Assembly: GCF_900109515.1 (NCBI RefSeq)
Contig: NZ_FOBD01000013.1
Span: 62,001 to 126,000 of the forward strand
Source: Paenibacillus sp. OK003
Lineage (GTDB): Bacteria; Bacillota; Bacilli; Paenibacillales; Paenibacillaceae
Reading direction: 5' to 3'
DNA: 64,000 bases
Shown in pieces: positions 26,169 to 34,159 of this stretch. The notes under the pieces were generated by a model. The model made no database searches and was not told where the DNA came from. It saw nothing but the letters and a program-made list of their open reading frames with translations. A program made the translations under genes and the position numbers. How positions within the stretch are numbered: the stretch's first letter is position 1; the number at the start of each line of letters is the position of its first letter.

Positions 26169-27218
26169 ATGAAAAAAACCTTCCACCCAGCGTGGAACGT
26201 ATTACGACGAATTACAGGCATTGCTGTGAGCCTTATATGTGTAGTTACCCTGCTCCCTTTCCTGCAAGCTGAAGGTGCTGGAATTCAAAATGCTACTAGA
26301 TTGATGCAACCCTTTACATTGATCAAAAGTACGACGGAACTTCATTCCGACACACTGGCTCCTGATGCAGTTCAACAATTTGCTCACGAGCAAGCTATCA
26401 TCCTAGGTACTGAACAAGCAGGGAACCAATGGGATCATGCTCAATTGGACTTTTATCCCCTCGGTCCAGGCACACGCAGTTGGCTGGTATACGCTAATGT
26501 TGGAGAGTCACCCGTTGGTTATATGATTATTTCAGCGAACGATCAAGGACAATTGCAGCTTAGCGAGTATGGTCAGGGAGAACAACGACCGTACAATATT
26601 TCCTTGTTATATCAAGCTCTGGATCGACAGCAACTGGACTTGGAGGAGCTAATTCCTGACGGTGGAGGGCTTCAATTACGTTATGCGCCTCCCCTGCTCG
26701 CTTATTGGAAAGTGGAAATGCCTAATGATGATGTAATCTATATTGACGCGACCAACGGCGATACCTTGCCAACCGGTGTTCTGAAAGCACTCGATACGGA
26801 CTCACGGCAGGCTTCGAAACGAATGAAGTCCATAAGGTCCATATCTGTACAAGCTGTCGTGATGACGCCCGAAGATTCGCCTCAAGTTTCCTCGTTGTCC
26901 GTTGACTCCCTGGATCTGCAACCTCTGTTTGATCCCGCAGACAATCTGTTATGGATCACGTCAAAAGCACTTTCAATCAACGGCGTGAAAACATTAAATC
27001 AGCAATGGAAAGAACATAAAAAAATCGTTTTCTCTGCGGATCATCAAAATGTCTTATATGGCGGTCCTTTGCCTGTCAGTGGTTATCAGATCTGGCGTGA
27101 CGAACGGGGAACAGTTCATAATCAGTATGTAGCTATTGGCGGGAATACTTCGGTAAGACGATTTGTACCTCTTCAAAGCTTGTTGCGGGACGGGAATTTC
27201 TATGCTGTGAAACCGTGA
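26169..27218 (+). CDS. Unknown secreted or membrane-anchored protein
   Basis: A 349-residue protein beginning with a basic N-terminus and a hydrophobic segment (about residues 15-33), so it is probably exported. I do not recognise the family. The middle contains LLAYWKVEMPNDDVIYIDATNGDTLP, which in pieces resembles the end of PepSY-type domains (YxVxxxxGxxxYIDAxTGxVL). The C-terminal 90 residues are rich in beta-type sequence. Two starts are possible: the ATG here after AGGTG, or an ATG 27 bases earlier after AGGAT. It lies between yqhG and yqzE, where Bacillus subtilis carries sinIR and the tasA operon. Confidence 0.65.
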   Translation: MKKTFHPAWNVLRRITGIAVSLICVVTLLPFLQAEGAGIQNATRLMQPFTLIKSTTELHSDTLAPDAVQQFAHEQAIILGTEQAGNQWDHAQLDFYPLGPGTRSWLVYANVGESPVGYMIISANDQGQLQLSEYGQGEQRPYNISLLYQALDRQQLDLEELIPDGGGLQLRYAPPLLAYWKVEMPNDDVIYIDATNGDTLPTGVLKALDTDSRQASKRMKSIRSISVQAVVMTPEDSPQVSSLSVDSLDLQPLFDPADNLLWITSKALSINGVKTLNQQWKEHKKIVFSADHQNVLYGGPLPVSGYQIWRDERGTVHNQYVAIGGNTSVRRFVPLQSLLRDGNFYAVKP

Positions 27219-27237
27219 ACCATCCATACAACAAAAT

Positions 27238-27278
27238 AAGACGCCTTCCTCTGGTTCTTCATAGGAATGCGTCTTTTT
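27238..27278 (+). terminator. Terminator of the secreted-protein gene
   Basis: AAGACGC-TTCCT pairs with AGGAA-GCGTCTT, with one mismatch and a 12-base loop, followed by five T. Confidence 0.75.
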
Positions 27279-27310
27279 CTTGGAAGCTGCCACCTCCGTT
27301 GGTTCTTGAT

Positions 27311-27535
27311 TTACCCTTTACCCGAAGAGCTTCGTTTCTGCATTTTCCCCTGCGAATTCATCGCTTTTTCCTTTTTCCCAACCCACAGGGACACGGCAAA
27401 AGGAATCATGCCAAACCATTTCATCGTCCACGGCTCTTTGGTTTTGGTGCGTCCTTTACGTTCATCCTTCGGTGTATCGATATAATGAACGACTCGCTCT
27501 GTAATGTATTTTACCAGCTCATCACTTTTGGCCAT
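27311..27535 (-). CDS. yqzE: YqzE-family small protein
   Basis: A 74-residue protein. DELVKYITERVVHYIDTPKDERK followed by WTMKWFGMIPFAVSLWV, each quoted in parts, matches from memory the YqzE family (about 60 residues in Bacillus), a short amphipathic/hydrophobic protein of unknown function. Here there is a basic C-terminal extension rich in Lys, Ser and Gly. The start at 27535 has AAAGGAGG 9 bases upstream; a small GC hairpin (27551-27571) precedes that site. In Bacillus yqzE follows the comG competence operon, which is absent here. Confidence 0.75.
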   Translation of the reverse strand: MAKSDELVKYITERVVHYIDTPKDERKGRTKTKEPWTMKWFGMIPFAVSLWVGKKEKAMNSQGKMQKRSSSGKG

Positions 27536-27550
27536 AACCTCTGCCTCCTT

Positions 27551-27571
27551 TAGCTCCGGCAAAGCCGGGGC
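27551..27571 (-). other. Leader hairpin before yqzE
   Basis: AGCTCCGGC and GCCGGGGCT face each other around AAA, a 9-bp stem with one wobble pair. It lies just upstream of the yqzE ribosome binding site and could affect its translation. Confidence 0.4.
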
Positions 27572-27730
27572 TTATGTTATCTCTATTGTGTGCAGAAGGG
27601 ATCATCAATAAACATTTTTTTTGCTGCAAAGAGTATGAAAAACTGAAGAATGCACAGTCTAATGCCAAAGGTATCCATCCACTTACTTTATGGCATAACA
27701 TGCCTATTTCAAGAAGGAGCGTGTATTCTC

Positions 27731-28504
27731 ATGTATAAGCTGCTGGCCGCATCGATGGCAATGCTAATCAGCATCAGTTGCATCCCCCTGATCTCTCATG
27801 CCAGCGCGGCAAAATTTGCCTTAACCGATCTGCCTACATTGCATTCACAACCATCACCCATAACCCCATCCATGCTGCCGGTAACCGATGGGGATGCCTA
27901 TCACTCCACTCATCATGCGTTTGCAGCTCCTGTGATCCTTCTGGACGTTGGTCACGGCGGCATCGACGGTGGAACAACAGACCATGGCGTACTGGAAAAA
28001 GACATCAACCTGGCCATTAGCCAAAAGGTGTATCTCCTGCTTCGCAGCAAGGGTTATGCAGTCATCATCAACCGACTCGGCGATTATGCGCTGAGTGACG
28101 AGAATCGCTGGTTAAACAGTCGCTCACGCCATCGCAGGGATTTGGCTCAACGCAAAAGCCTTAGCGAAGAGGTTAGCACCGACATCGTCGTCAGTATCCA
28201 TGCCAACTGGAGTCCAAGATCAGCTGCACGAGGCCCGGTTGTTTTACATCAGAACGAAGGACGCAGCTACATGCTCGCAAGTTCCATTCAGAATCAGCTT
28301 AATCAATTGTACGAGACGGAGCGCGATGTGGTATGGGGCAAGCCCTTTTACCTGTTAAACCATGTGAAGCAACCCGCTGTAATTGTTGAAACCGGATTTC
28401 TGAGCAATGCACGCGATCGCGCAATGATCAGTGACCCGGGCGAACAGAAACGGATTGCACAGTCCATTGCTAACGGTATTATTTATTATCTGTCGGCAGT
28501 TTAG
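27731..28504 (+). CDS. N-acetylmuramoyl-L-alanine amidase (amidase_3, CwlD-like)
   Basis: A 257-residue secreted enzyme. After a signal peptide (hydrophobic to about residue 25, ASAA) and a 40-residue linker comes the amidase_3 domain: zinc ligands His75 in DVGHGG, Glu89 in VLEKDINL and His157 in SIHANW, and catalytic Glu220 in IVETGFLSN. It cleaves the amide between muramic acid and the stem peptide of peptidoglycan. Size and domain layout suit CwlD, which prepares muramic lactam for spore cortex, but general autolysins of similar size exist. The start at 27731 has AAGGAG at 11 bases. Its 3' end overlaps a converging gene by 26 bases. Confidence 0.88.
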   Translation: MYKLLAASMAMLISISCIPLISHASAAKFALTDLPTLHSQPSPITPSMLPVTDGDAYHSTHHAFAAPVILLDVGHGGIDGGTTDHGVLEKDINLAISQKVYLLLRSKGYAVIINRLGDYALSDENRWLNSRSRHRRDLAQRKSLSEEVSTDIVVSIHANWSPRSAARGPVVLHQNEGRSYMLASSIQNQLNQLYETERDVVWGKPFYLLNHVKQPAVIVETGFLSNARDRAMISDPGEQKRIAQSIANGIIYYLSAV

Positions 28505-29390
28505 GCTCAGCTTGCCAATGCCATACATCTCGGACCAGATCGCTAATACCGACGAACTCAATCTGACCTTTGAGCCGGGATACGGATTCATGGACGACAG
28601 CAGAGGTATTTAATCCGGTATGGCCAACATGACCGATTACGACACACATATCCTTGTCGAGCGCACGTTTTGCCGCCAAATCCATTTGCTTGCGAATTTG
28701 CTGTTTGGAATTATGGTCATCCAGAAAAATATCGTTGCCGACGGGTGGCATATTTTTGGCGATGGCCAATTCCCCCACCACGGAGCGGAAATTGGTACGA
28801 CTATCCACAAAAAACAGCCCTCGCTCTCGACATACATCCAATACAATGGACATGATGCGTTTGTCAGATGTAATTTTAGAACCCATATGGTTGTTCATGC
28901 CGACGGCATAAGGAACTTCATCAATGGCTTTCTCCACTCGCTCACGGACTTCCTCATCCGTCAGATTGGCTGTGATCGCACCTGGACCGAGCCATTCAGG
29001 TCTGCCTTTATTAGGCTCCATCGGCATGTGAACAATCACATCCATTCCTTTTTCATGTGCCGCAATCGCATCTTTCTTCGTCGTTTGCAGGAATGGCATC
29101 ACGGCCAACGTTAACTTAACCGGGGTCGCCAAAATTTCAGATGTACCTTTCATGTCATTACCCGCATCATCAATGATGATCGCCATTCGTTTGTGCTGGG
29201 CTGAGGACTGCACATTCATATTGCCATTCTCCGGTGTGTGCCGGGCCGGCAATGTCCGAATGTCCGTGGCGGTCTTGGGGTCCGCTATATCCAGACCAGT
29301 CGCAATCGCAATGTCGCCTGAGCTCTGCAGCAGCAATGCCAAGGCGAAGAATGCAGAGATTACATATTGATATGATTTTTTTTCTTTCAT
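28479..29390 (-). CDS. Divergent polysaccharide deacetylase family protein (YibQ type)
   Basis: A 303-residue protein with a signal-like hydrophobic N-terminus. RMAIIIDDAGNDMKGT near residue 67, VIVHMPMEPNKG, MNNHMGSKITSD and LFFVDSRTNFRSV are the motifs of the divergent polysaccharide deacetylase family. The metal-site residues are placed as in NodB proteins but with IIIDDAG in place of TFDDGP. The function is not established; an extracellular role in wall metabolism is likely. It converges with and overlaps the amidase gene by 26 bases. Its start is preceded by a GGAGG-type site. Confidence 0.85.
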   Translation of the reverse strand: MKEKKSYQYVISAFFALALLLQSSGDIAIATGLDIADPKTATDIRTLPARHTPENGNMNVQSSAQHKRMAIIIDDAGNDMKGTSEILATPVKLTLAVMPFLQTTKKDAIAAHEKGMDVIVHMPMEPNKGRPEWLGPGAITANLTDEEVRERVEKAIDEVPYAVGMNNHMGSKITSDKRIMSIVLDVCRERGLFFVDSRTNFRSVVGELAIAKNMPPVGNDIFLDDHNSKQQIRKQMDLAAKRALDKDMCVVIGHVGHTGLNTSAVVHESVSRLKGQIEFVGISDLVRDVWHWQAEPKLPTDNK

Positions 29391-29494
29391 GGCGAATCCC
29401 TCCTTATGTCCTTGTCCTCATTGTTTCATTATGGAGGAGGGAATATGTACGCGACACCCTGTTCGCCCTGCGGTAAAATTTGATACCAAGGCAA

Positions 29495-29530
29495 AAAGCC
29501 TGCGCAGCTCTAAGTGCTGGAACAGGCTTT
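29495..29530 (-). terminator. Terminator of the sucrose-phosphorylase operon
   Basis: On the minus strand AAAGCCTG pairs with CAGGCTTT, followed by TTTTGCC. It lies about 70 bases beyond the last esterase gene of the operon. Confidence 0.75.
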
Positions 29531-29597
29531 CTTTCTTATCAAGCTCAAGCTCACAAATATCGGAAAGGCTAAGAGGCTAAGAAGGTCATTTTATAGT

Positions 29598-30413
29598 TTA
29601 CTGGACAGACTCGGTATCCGCGGCTGCCCATTCCAGTGCCAAAAGAATGTAGTCATTCCAGAAATCCCAGTTGTGAACCCCGGCACTCTCAATATAGGTG
29701 ACATCGACGTTCTCCCGTTTAAGGAAATCGTGAAAACGTTGATTGACATCCAGTAAAAAGTCCTCCGTTCCACATGCCATATATATTTCGGGCACAGGAA
29801 TGTTGGTATGCTTCAGCCGCATGACCAGGGCTTCCGGGTCATTGTCGCTGCCTGTCAGTTGATCCAGATCGCCAAACACACGCGTGAAGTATTCATAATT
29901 GGCAACCCCGTCGCTATAGCCAGGTGATGCATTGGCAATTTTGTAAGGCAGGATGGCTGAAGACAAGGCGATGATGCGACCGAAGTGCTCCGCATACTTC
30001 AACCCGTTGCGAATGGCGCCGTATCCTCCCATGGATAAGCCGCCGATATAGGTATCCTCTCGGCTGGTGGACAGGGGAAACAGGCTGCGTGTAAATTCAA
30101 CCAGCTCCTTGCCGACATACTCACCATAGAAATCACCCTTGGCCTCGTCGTCGACATAAAAGTGATTTTCTCCAGCAGGCATAAACACGGCAATACGGTG
30201 CCTGTCCGAGAGCTCCCGAATCCGCGTGTAGCTGATCCAATCGGTGTAACTGCCTGAATACCCATTCAAAAGATAGAGCGACTTCAGCGGCTTCCGATCC
30301 GCACCGGGGTCAGGCTGTCCGGGGATGACCGGAGCATCTACCGGCAGCAGGGCATTAAACGTGACTTCTCTGCGCAAGCTCTTGGAGAAAAAGTTAACCT
30401 GTAGCATAGCCAT
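29598..30413 (-). CDS. Esterase D / tributyrin-esterase-like alpha/beta hydrolase
   Basis: A 271-residue alpha/beta hydrolase without signal peptide. Nucleophile Ser127 lies in GGLSMGGYGA, the acid is in the segment ACGTEDFLL, and His lies in SAGVHNWDFWN. The N-terminal LQVNFFSKSLRREVTFNALL is typical of small acyl-ester hydrolases such as EstA tributyrin esterases, which split short-chain esters. A TTG three codons upstream is too close to the AAGGAGG site; ATG 30413 has 10 bases. It follows the sucrose-phosphorylase gene by 26 bases in the same operon. I infer that it deacylates imported sugar esters. Confidence 0.85.
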   Translation of the reverse strand: MAMLQVNFFSKSLRREVTFNALLPVDAPVIPGQPDPGADRKPLKSLYLLNGYSGSYTDWISYTRIRELSDRHRIAVFMPAGENHFYVDDEAKGDFYGEYVGKELVEFTRSLFPLSTSREDTYIGGLSMGGYGAIRNGLKYAEHFGRIIALSSAILPYKIANASPGYSDGVANYEYFTRVFGDLDQLTGSDNDPEALVMRLKHTNIPVPEIYMACGTEDFLLDVNQRFHDFLKRENVDVTYIESAGVHNWDFWNDYILLALEWAAADTESVQ

Positions 30414-30439
30414 AATGATCAAGCCTCCTTATTAAATCA

Positions 30440-31912
30440 TTAGATCACATAGTTTGCCTCGCGTCCCTGTTCATCCTTGTAGCGAATAACGGATTGATAG
30501 GTGTTGAGATTCACTGTCAGGGTGCAGTATTGCTCCCCATAGCTCCATTGCAGACGAATCTCGTCATCGCTCGCATCCAGCACACTGAATTGCCCGTTGA
30601 ATGCATCATGTGAATTCCGAAACCGGATGAGACCCAGAAGACGCTGCACAACCTCTTTCTCCAACGCCTGTTCAATTTCCTCCAACGTATAATTATGACG
30701 GTTAATCTCTCTGCCTTCACCCGTGAGCTTGACTCGCTCCACATCGTTCTCACCAGCAAGCAGCCCTACATAATAAACTTGGGGAATACCCGGGGCAAAA
30801 AATTGAATGGCTCTTGCTGCCATATAGGCGTCGTCATTATGATCCAGCGCACTGTAATACGTGCAACGTATCTGATGCACATCGAAGCCATCCTCTGCCT
30901 TGTGCTCGTCTGACAGGATCAGGCTCAGATTGGCTCCGCGCTCCAGACAGACATCGACAAGCCGTCTGGCTTCTGCCGTATCAATAAGTCCATCCAGGTC
31001 CGGTTTGACTGGAATGCCATCATGGCAATCCAGCATGGTGAACTGCTTGGCCGGCCTTGTTTTCAAATAGTGGCACAGCTCTGCTGCGCTCCTATTAACC
31101 AATGCCTCCAGCACACGATAAGGCAAAATAAAATCATAAATCCAGCAGCCGTAGTCTGCCAGCTTGTATTGCGTGCTGTAGTGCGCGTGAACCTCGGGCA
31201 ACAGTTCAATGTCAAGCGAATCTGCCAGTTCCTTCACCCAATCGAGAAAAAGATAAATATCCGGCTCTACAAAAAAACAGCTTGTTCCAAGCTTTTTGAT
31301 GATATAGCCAACGGCGTCCAGCCTTACTATTTTGACATTTTGTTCTTTGAAATTTTCAAAGAAGGATCTAAGCAGCTGCCGGGTCAGCTCGGAACGCACG
31401 TCCAGATCAATCTGCTCCGACGGATCGGTTTTGCCAAACGTGGTCCATACCGTCTCCTCCACACCGCTCTCTTCGATCCGAAACGTGGAGTAGGGCTTGG
31501 CACGCCGCAGAAACATTTTGTCGATATCGGCCTGGTCCGGCTTTCCGTCCGTCCACAGCTTGTCAAGCGTCAAAAACAAATCGGCATATTCCGACGATCG
31601 CCCCTTGGCGAGAAAATCCTGAAAATAGGGTGATTGCTGCGAGATGTGATTCACCATCAGATCCACCAGAATGTCAAAATGCTCGCCAATGGATCGCACA
31701 TCTTCCCAGGAGCCAAGGGCTGGATCAATTTCCAAATAGGTGAGCGGGGCAAAACCACGATCCCCTGATGAAGGAAACGGGGGCAGGATGTGCACACCTC
31801 CCGTGAAAATATCTGAAAAATGAGTGTGCAGCACGGTATTCAGTTCCTTCAGATTGCCACCCAGGGAATCGGGATACGTAATTAATTGGACTTTATTTTT
31901 TAACGTCGTCAT
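30440..31912 (-). CDS. Sucrose phosphorylase-like enzyme (GH13_18)
   Basis: A 490-residue amylase-fold enzyme of the sucrose phosphorylase subfamily. VHILPPFPSSGDRGFAP near residue 40, nucleophile Asp199 in VRLDAVGY, acid/base Glu240 in LLPEVHAHYS and Asp298 in LDCHDGIPV form the active site. It should convert sucrose and phosphate to glucose 1-phosphate and fructose, sparing ATP. The acceptor loop reads CHDGIPV, whereas the bifidobacterial enzymes I remember have THDGIG, so the acceptor could be another polyol or acylated fructose. The next gene upstream, 11 bases away, is a PfkB kinase that could trap the fructose. Cytoplasmic. Confidence 0.88.
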   Translation of the reverse strand: MTTLKNKVQLITYPDSLGGNLKELNTVLHTHFSDIFTGGVHILPPFPSSGDRGFAPLTYLEIDPALGSWEDVRSIGEHFDILVDLMVNHISQQSPYFQDFLAKGRSSEYADLFLTLDKLWTDGKPDQADIDKMFLRRAKPYSTFRIEESGVEETVWTTFGKTDPSEQIDLDVRSELTRQLLRSFFENFKEQNVKIVRLDAVGYIIKKLGTSCFFVEPDIYLFLDWVKELADSLDIELLPEVHAHYSTQYKLADYGCWIYDFILPYRVLEALVNRSAAELCHYLKTRPAKQFTMLDCHDGIPVKPDLDGLIDTAEARRLVDVCLERGANLSLILSDEHKAEDGFDVHQIRCTYYSALDHNDDAYMAARAIQFFAPGIPQVYYVGLLAGENDVERVKLTGEGREINRHNYTLEEIEQALEKEVVQRLLGLIRFRNSHDAFNGQFSVLDASDDEIRLQWSYGEQYCTLTVNLNTYQSVIRYKDEQGREANYVI

Positions 31913-31923
31913 TCAAGAGCCTC

Positions 31924-32880
31924 CTATAAACCAAACTGTTCCTTAATCGACTCAATTCTCGGCAAGTTCACCACAGCACCGCTATATCTCAGCTTGTAGG
32001 CACTGACAGCGAAACCTAGCTCTAATGCCTTTCTGACGGTATGCCCCTTCACCAAAGCGGTATAAAAACCGGACCAGAATGCGTCGCCTGCGCCTGTTGT
32101 ATCCACAATCTCGTCAGCGCAGGACGGAAATGAGACAGTTTCATTGCCATTACAAACGATAGCCCCGTCCTTGCCCAGGGTCATAATGACCATTTTGGCA
32201 CCCAGCTCCAGAAATCGCTCCAATTGGCGCTCGGGAGCCGCCTTGCCAAACAAGCGCTCGGCGTCATCCTCCGATGGCTTGATCACATCTACCTGTGAAA
32301 TCATGGATTTCACATATTCAATGCCGTCCTCGCCCCGCTGCCAGATCATGCGATGGTAATTGGGATCGAAACCGATCAGCACACCGTGGCTTTTGGCCTC
32401 GGCAATGACTCTTTCCACCGTTTGGCGAGCAGGAGCTCTTGAGATGGGCCAGCAGGAAAAATGAACGATTTTGGAATGGCTCAGAACGTGCTCCAGCGAC
32501 GGGTCGAAGTTCAGATGATAATCGGCTCCGCGATAAAATATCGGTACAGGCGTATTCTTGCTTCTGGTGACGACGACCACGCTTGTGGCCTCGTGCACTC
32601 GTTGAATGTTGCTCGTATCCATGCCTGCCCTGCGCAGGTGATTGATCAGAAATGTGCCGAACCCGTCCTCCCCGACCGCCGAGGCGATGTGGGAACGCGC
32701 CCCCAGCTTGCTTACATTGATGCCAATATTGGATGGAGCCCCGCCAAAAAAACGGGTGTAGCCGTCACAGTCGAAATTCACATCATATTCATTCGAGATC
32801 AGATCGACGAGCAGCTCACCCACCGTCAGCAGATCATTGGACTTATTTTCAAAACGAATGCCTTTATCCAGCTCAAACAT
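31924..32880 (-). CDS. PfkB-family sugar kinase, probable fructokinase
   Basis: A 318-residue ribokinase-fold kinase. LLTVGELLVDLI opens it, FFGGAPSNIGINVSKLG is the substrate-lid motif near residue 44, and DTTGAGDAFWSGF near residue 245 is the PfkB signature 2 with the catalytic Asp and anion hole. It should phosphorylate fructose from the adjacent phosphorylase reaction using ATP, giving fructose 6-phosphate. An AAGGGGGA site lies 5 bases before the ATG. A cre-like sequence is at 32970-32984. Gluconate- or 2-deoxygluconate-type kinases have the same fold, so the substrate rests on the operon context. Confidence 0.87.
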   Translation of the reverse strand: MFELDKGIRFENKSNDLLTVGELLVDLISNEYDVNFDCDGYTRFFGGAPSNIGINVSKLGARSHIASAVGEDGFGTFLINHLRRAGMDTSNIQRVHEATSVVVVTRSKNTPVPIFYRGADYHLNFDPSLEHVLSHSKIVHFSCWPISRAPARQTVERVIAEAKSHGVLIGFDPNYHRMIWQRGEDGIEYVKSMISQVDVIKPSEDDAERLFGKAAPERQLERFLELGAKMVIMTLGKDGAIVCNGNETVSFPSCADEIVDTTGAGDAFWSGFYTALVKGHTVRKALELGFAVSAYKLRYSGAVVNLPRIESIKEQFGL

Positions 32881-32969
32881 AATCTTCCCCCTTGAAAAAG
32901 CACGCTTTCATGTTGCACATAATTTGTAAAATAATTCTATCGTATTGATGATGCCTGCCAGAAAGTTTA

Positions 32970-32984
32970 ATTAAAGCGCTCTGT
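32970..32984 (-). promoter_or_regulatory. Weak cre-like site before the kinase gene
   Basis: ATTAAAGCGCTCTGT matches the loose cre pattern at 13 of 15 positions and is centred on a GCGC core. It lies about 90 bases upstream of the kinase start. Possible catabolite control point; weak evidence. Confidence 0.3.
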
Positions 32985-33012
32985 TTTTTCAAAAATCCGG
33001 GTTTTCCCAGGC

Positions 33013-33945
33013 TTACCGGTTCAAGGCTCTGGACATGGCATGAACATACTCCAATCGGGCACGCCTGCTAATCGCCGCATCGGGGGCCGCGTGCTCAAAG
33101 GCATGATAACAGCCCGGATACAGGTGGAATTCTACCTCGACCCCGGCCTGTGCCAGACGCACTGCGTAATCCATCGTCTCATCACGAAAGGGATCAAGCT
33201 GACCAATACAGATGTATGCCGGGGGTAAACGTGTAAGATCGTCAGCGAGGCTGGGAGAGGCATAAGGCGACACGTCTCCGGCTTGCTCCTGCCCTAGATA
33301 CATCCGCCAGGCAGCCAGATTATTGGCCCGGTTCCAAACCGCAGGATGTGTAATCTCGTAACTGGATGGCGTCACGTTACGATGATCAATCATGGGGTAG
33401 AGCGGCATCTGGAAGCAGAGCTCCGGCCCATTCCGATCCCGTGCCATTAATGCCACCGCCGCCGCAAGTCCCCCGCCTGCACTGGCGCCGCCAACCGCGA
33501 TCCGGTTGATGTTCATTCCCGATTCGTCCGCAGACTCTGCCATCCAACGCAGAGCGGCGTAACAATCCTCAATCGCTGCCGGATAAGGATATTCCGGCGC
33601 CAGACGGTAATCCGGCGACACGACAATGCAATCCGCAGTTTGCACAAACTCCATACACAAACCATCATCCGATTCAGCACTTCCCAAAATGTATCCGCCG
33701 CCATGAGTCCACAACAAGGCTGGCAACCGTCTGTCTCCCTGATGGACCGGTCTGTAAACTCGAATGCGCAAGGGTTGTCCCCGCCAGCCCGGTATATGAA
33801 GATCCGAGACAGATATATTTTCCGATTGTTGAACGATTGGCGGCTGTACCGCCCTGGCTTGCATAAGCTCTTCCGGCAGGCGAATCGTTTCGAGTGTGTT
33901 GAGACTCTGCTGTAATTCCGGGAGCACCCGACTCGTAAATTCCAT
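33013..33945 (-). CDS. HSL-family alpha/beta hydrolase (carboxylesterase)
   Basis: A 310-residue cytoplasmic hydrolase of the hormone-sensitive lipase family. The oxyanion-hole motif HGGG is at residues 81-84, nucleophile Ser155 is in GGASAGGG, the acid is in QLDPFRDE and the His in PGCYHAFEH. These enzymes cleave short-chain esters, often acetyl groups. The start at 33945 has GGAGG 7 bases upstream. It is the first gene after a LacI operator palindrome and heads the kinase/phosphorylase/second-esterase run. I infer that it removes acyl groups from an imported sugar ester. Confidence 0.87.
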   Translation of the reverse strand: MEFTSRVLPELQQSLNTLETIRLPEELMQARAVQPPIVQQSENISVSDLHIPGWRGQPLRIRVYRPVHQGDRRLPALLWTHGGGYILGSAESDDGLCMEFVQTADCIVVSPDYRLAPEYPYPAAIEDCYAALRWMAESADESGMNINRIAVGGASAGGGLAAAVALMARDRNGPELCFQMPLYPMIDHRNVTPSSYEITHPAVWNRANNLAAWRMYLGQEQAGDVSPYASPSLADDLTRLPPAYICIGQLDPFRDETMDYAVRLAQAGVEVEFHLYPGCYHAFEHAAPDAAISRRARLEYVHAMSRALNR

Positions 33946-34093
33946 CTCTGTTCCTCCATTCACCATCAGACCGCTAAATTGCTCGTCAATACACGCAAAA
34001 TTCAAATGAAAATAATGAATGCTGACCCTCTGCCCTTCAAAGCTGAAACGAGGGGAGAATGCTTCTCCTTTTTTTGCCCCACGTCATTTTATG

Positions 34094-34105
34094 TCAACCG
34101 GTTGA
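34094..34105. promoter_or_regulatory. LacI-type operator palindrome ahead of the esterase operon
   Basis: TCAACCGGTTGA is a perfect 12-bp palindrome with the central CCGG/CG typical of LacI-family operators. Two near copies lie at the promoter of the importer (38429-38463). It sits between the LacI gene terminator and the HSL-esterase start, so the regulator encoded just upstream probably controls this operon. Confidence 0.7.
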
Positions 34106-34120
34106 TATAATCGTCGCACG

Positions 34121-34140
34121 GAAAAGTCTTCAGACTTTTC
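34121..34140 (-). terminator. Terminator of the importer-lacI unit
   Basis: GAAAAGTC pairs with GACTTTTC around TTCA, 20 bases beyond the LacI stop. It separates the importer-lacI unit from the esterase unit. Confidence 0.6.
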
Positions 34141-34159
34141 TCCATAAAGCTGTGCATTT

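Noticed and set aside
31022..31633. 203-codon open frame opposite the sucrose phosphorylase gene
   Set aside because: Antisense shadow of a well supported GH13_18 gene.
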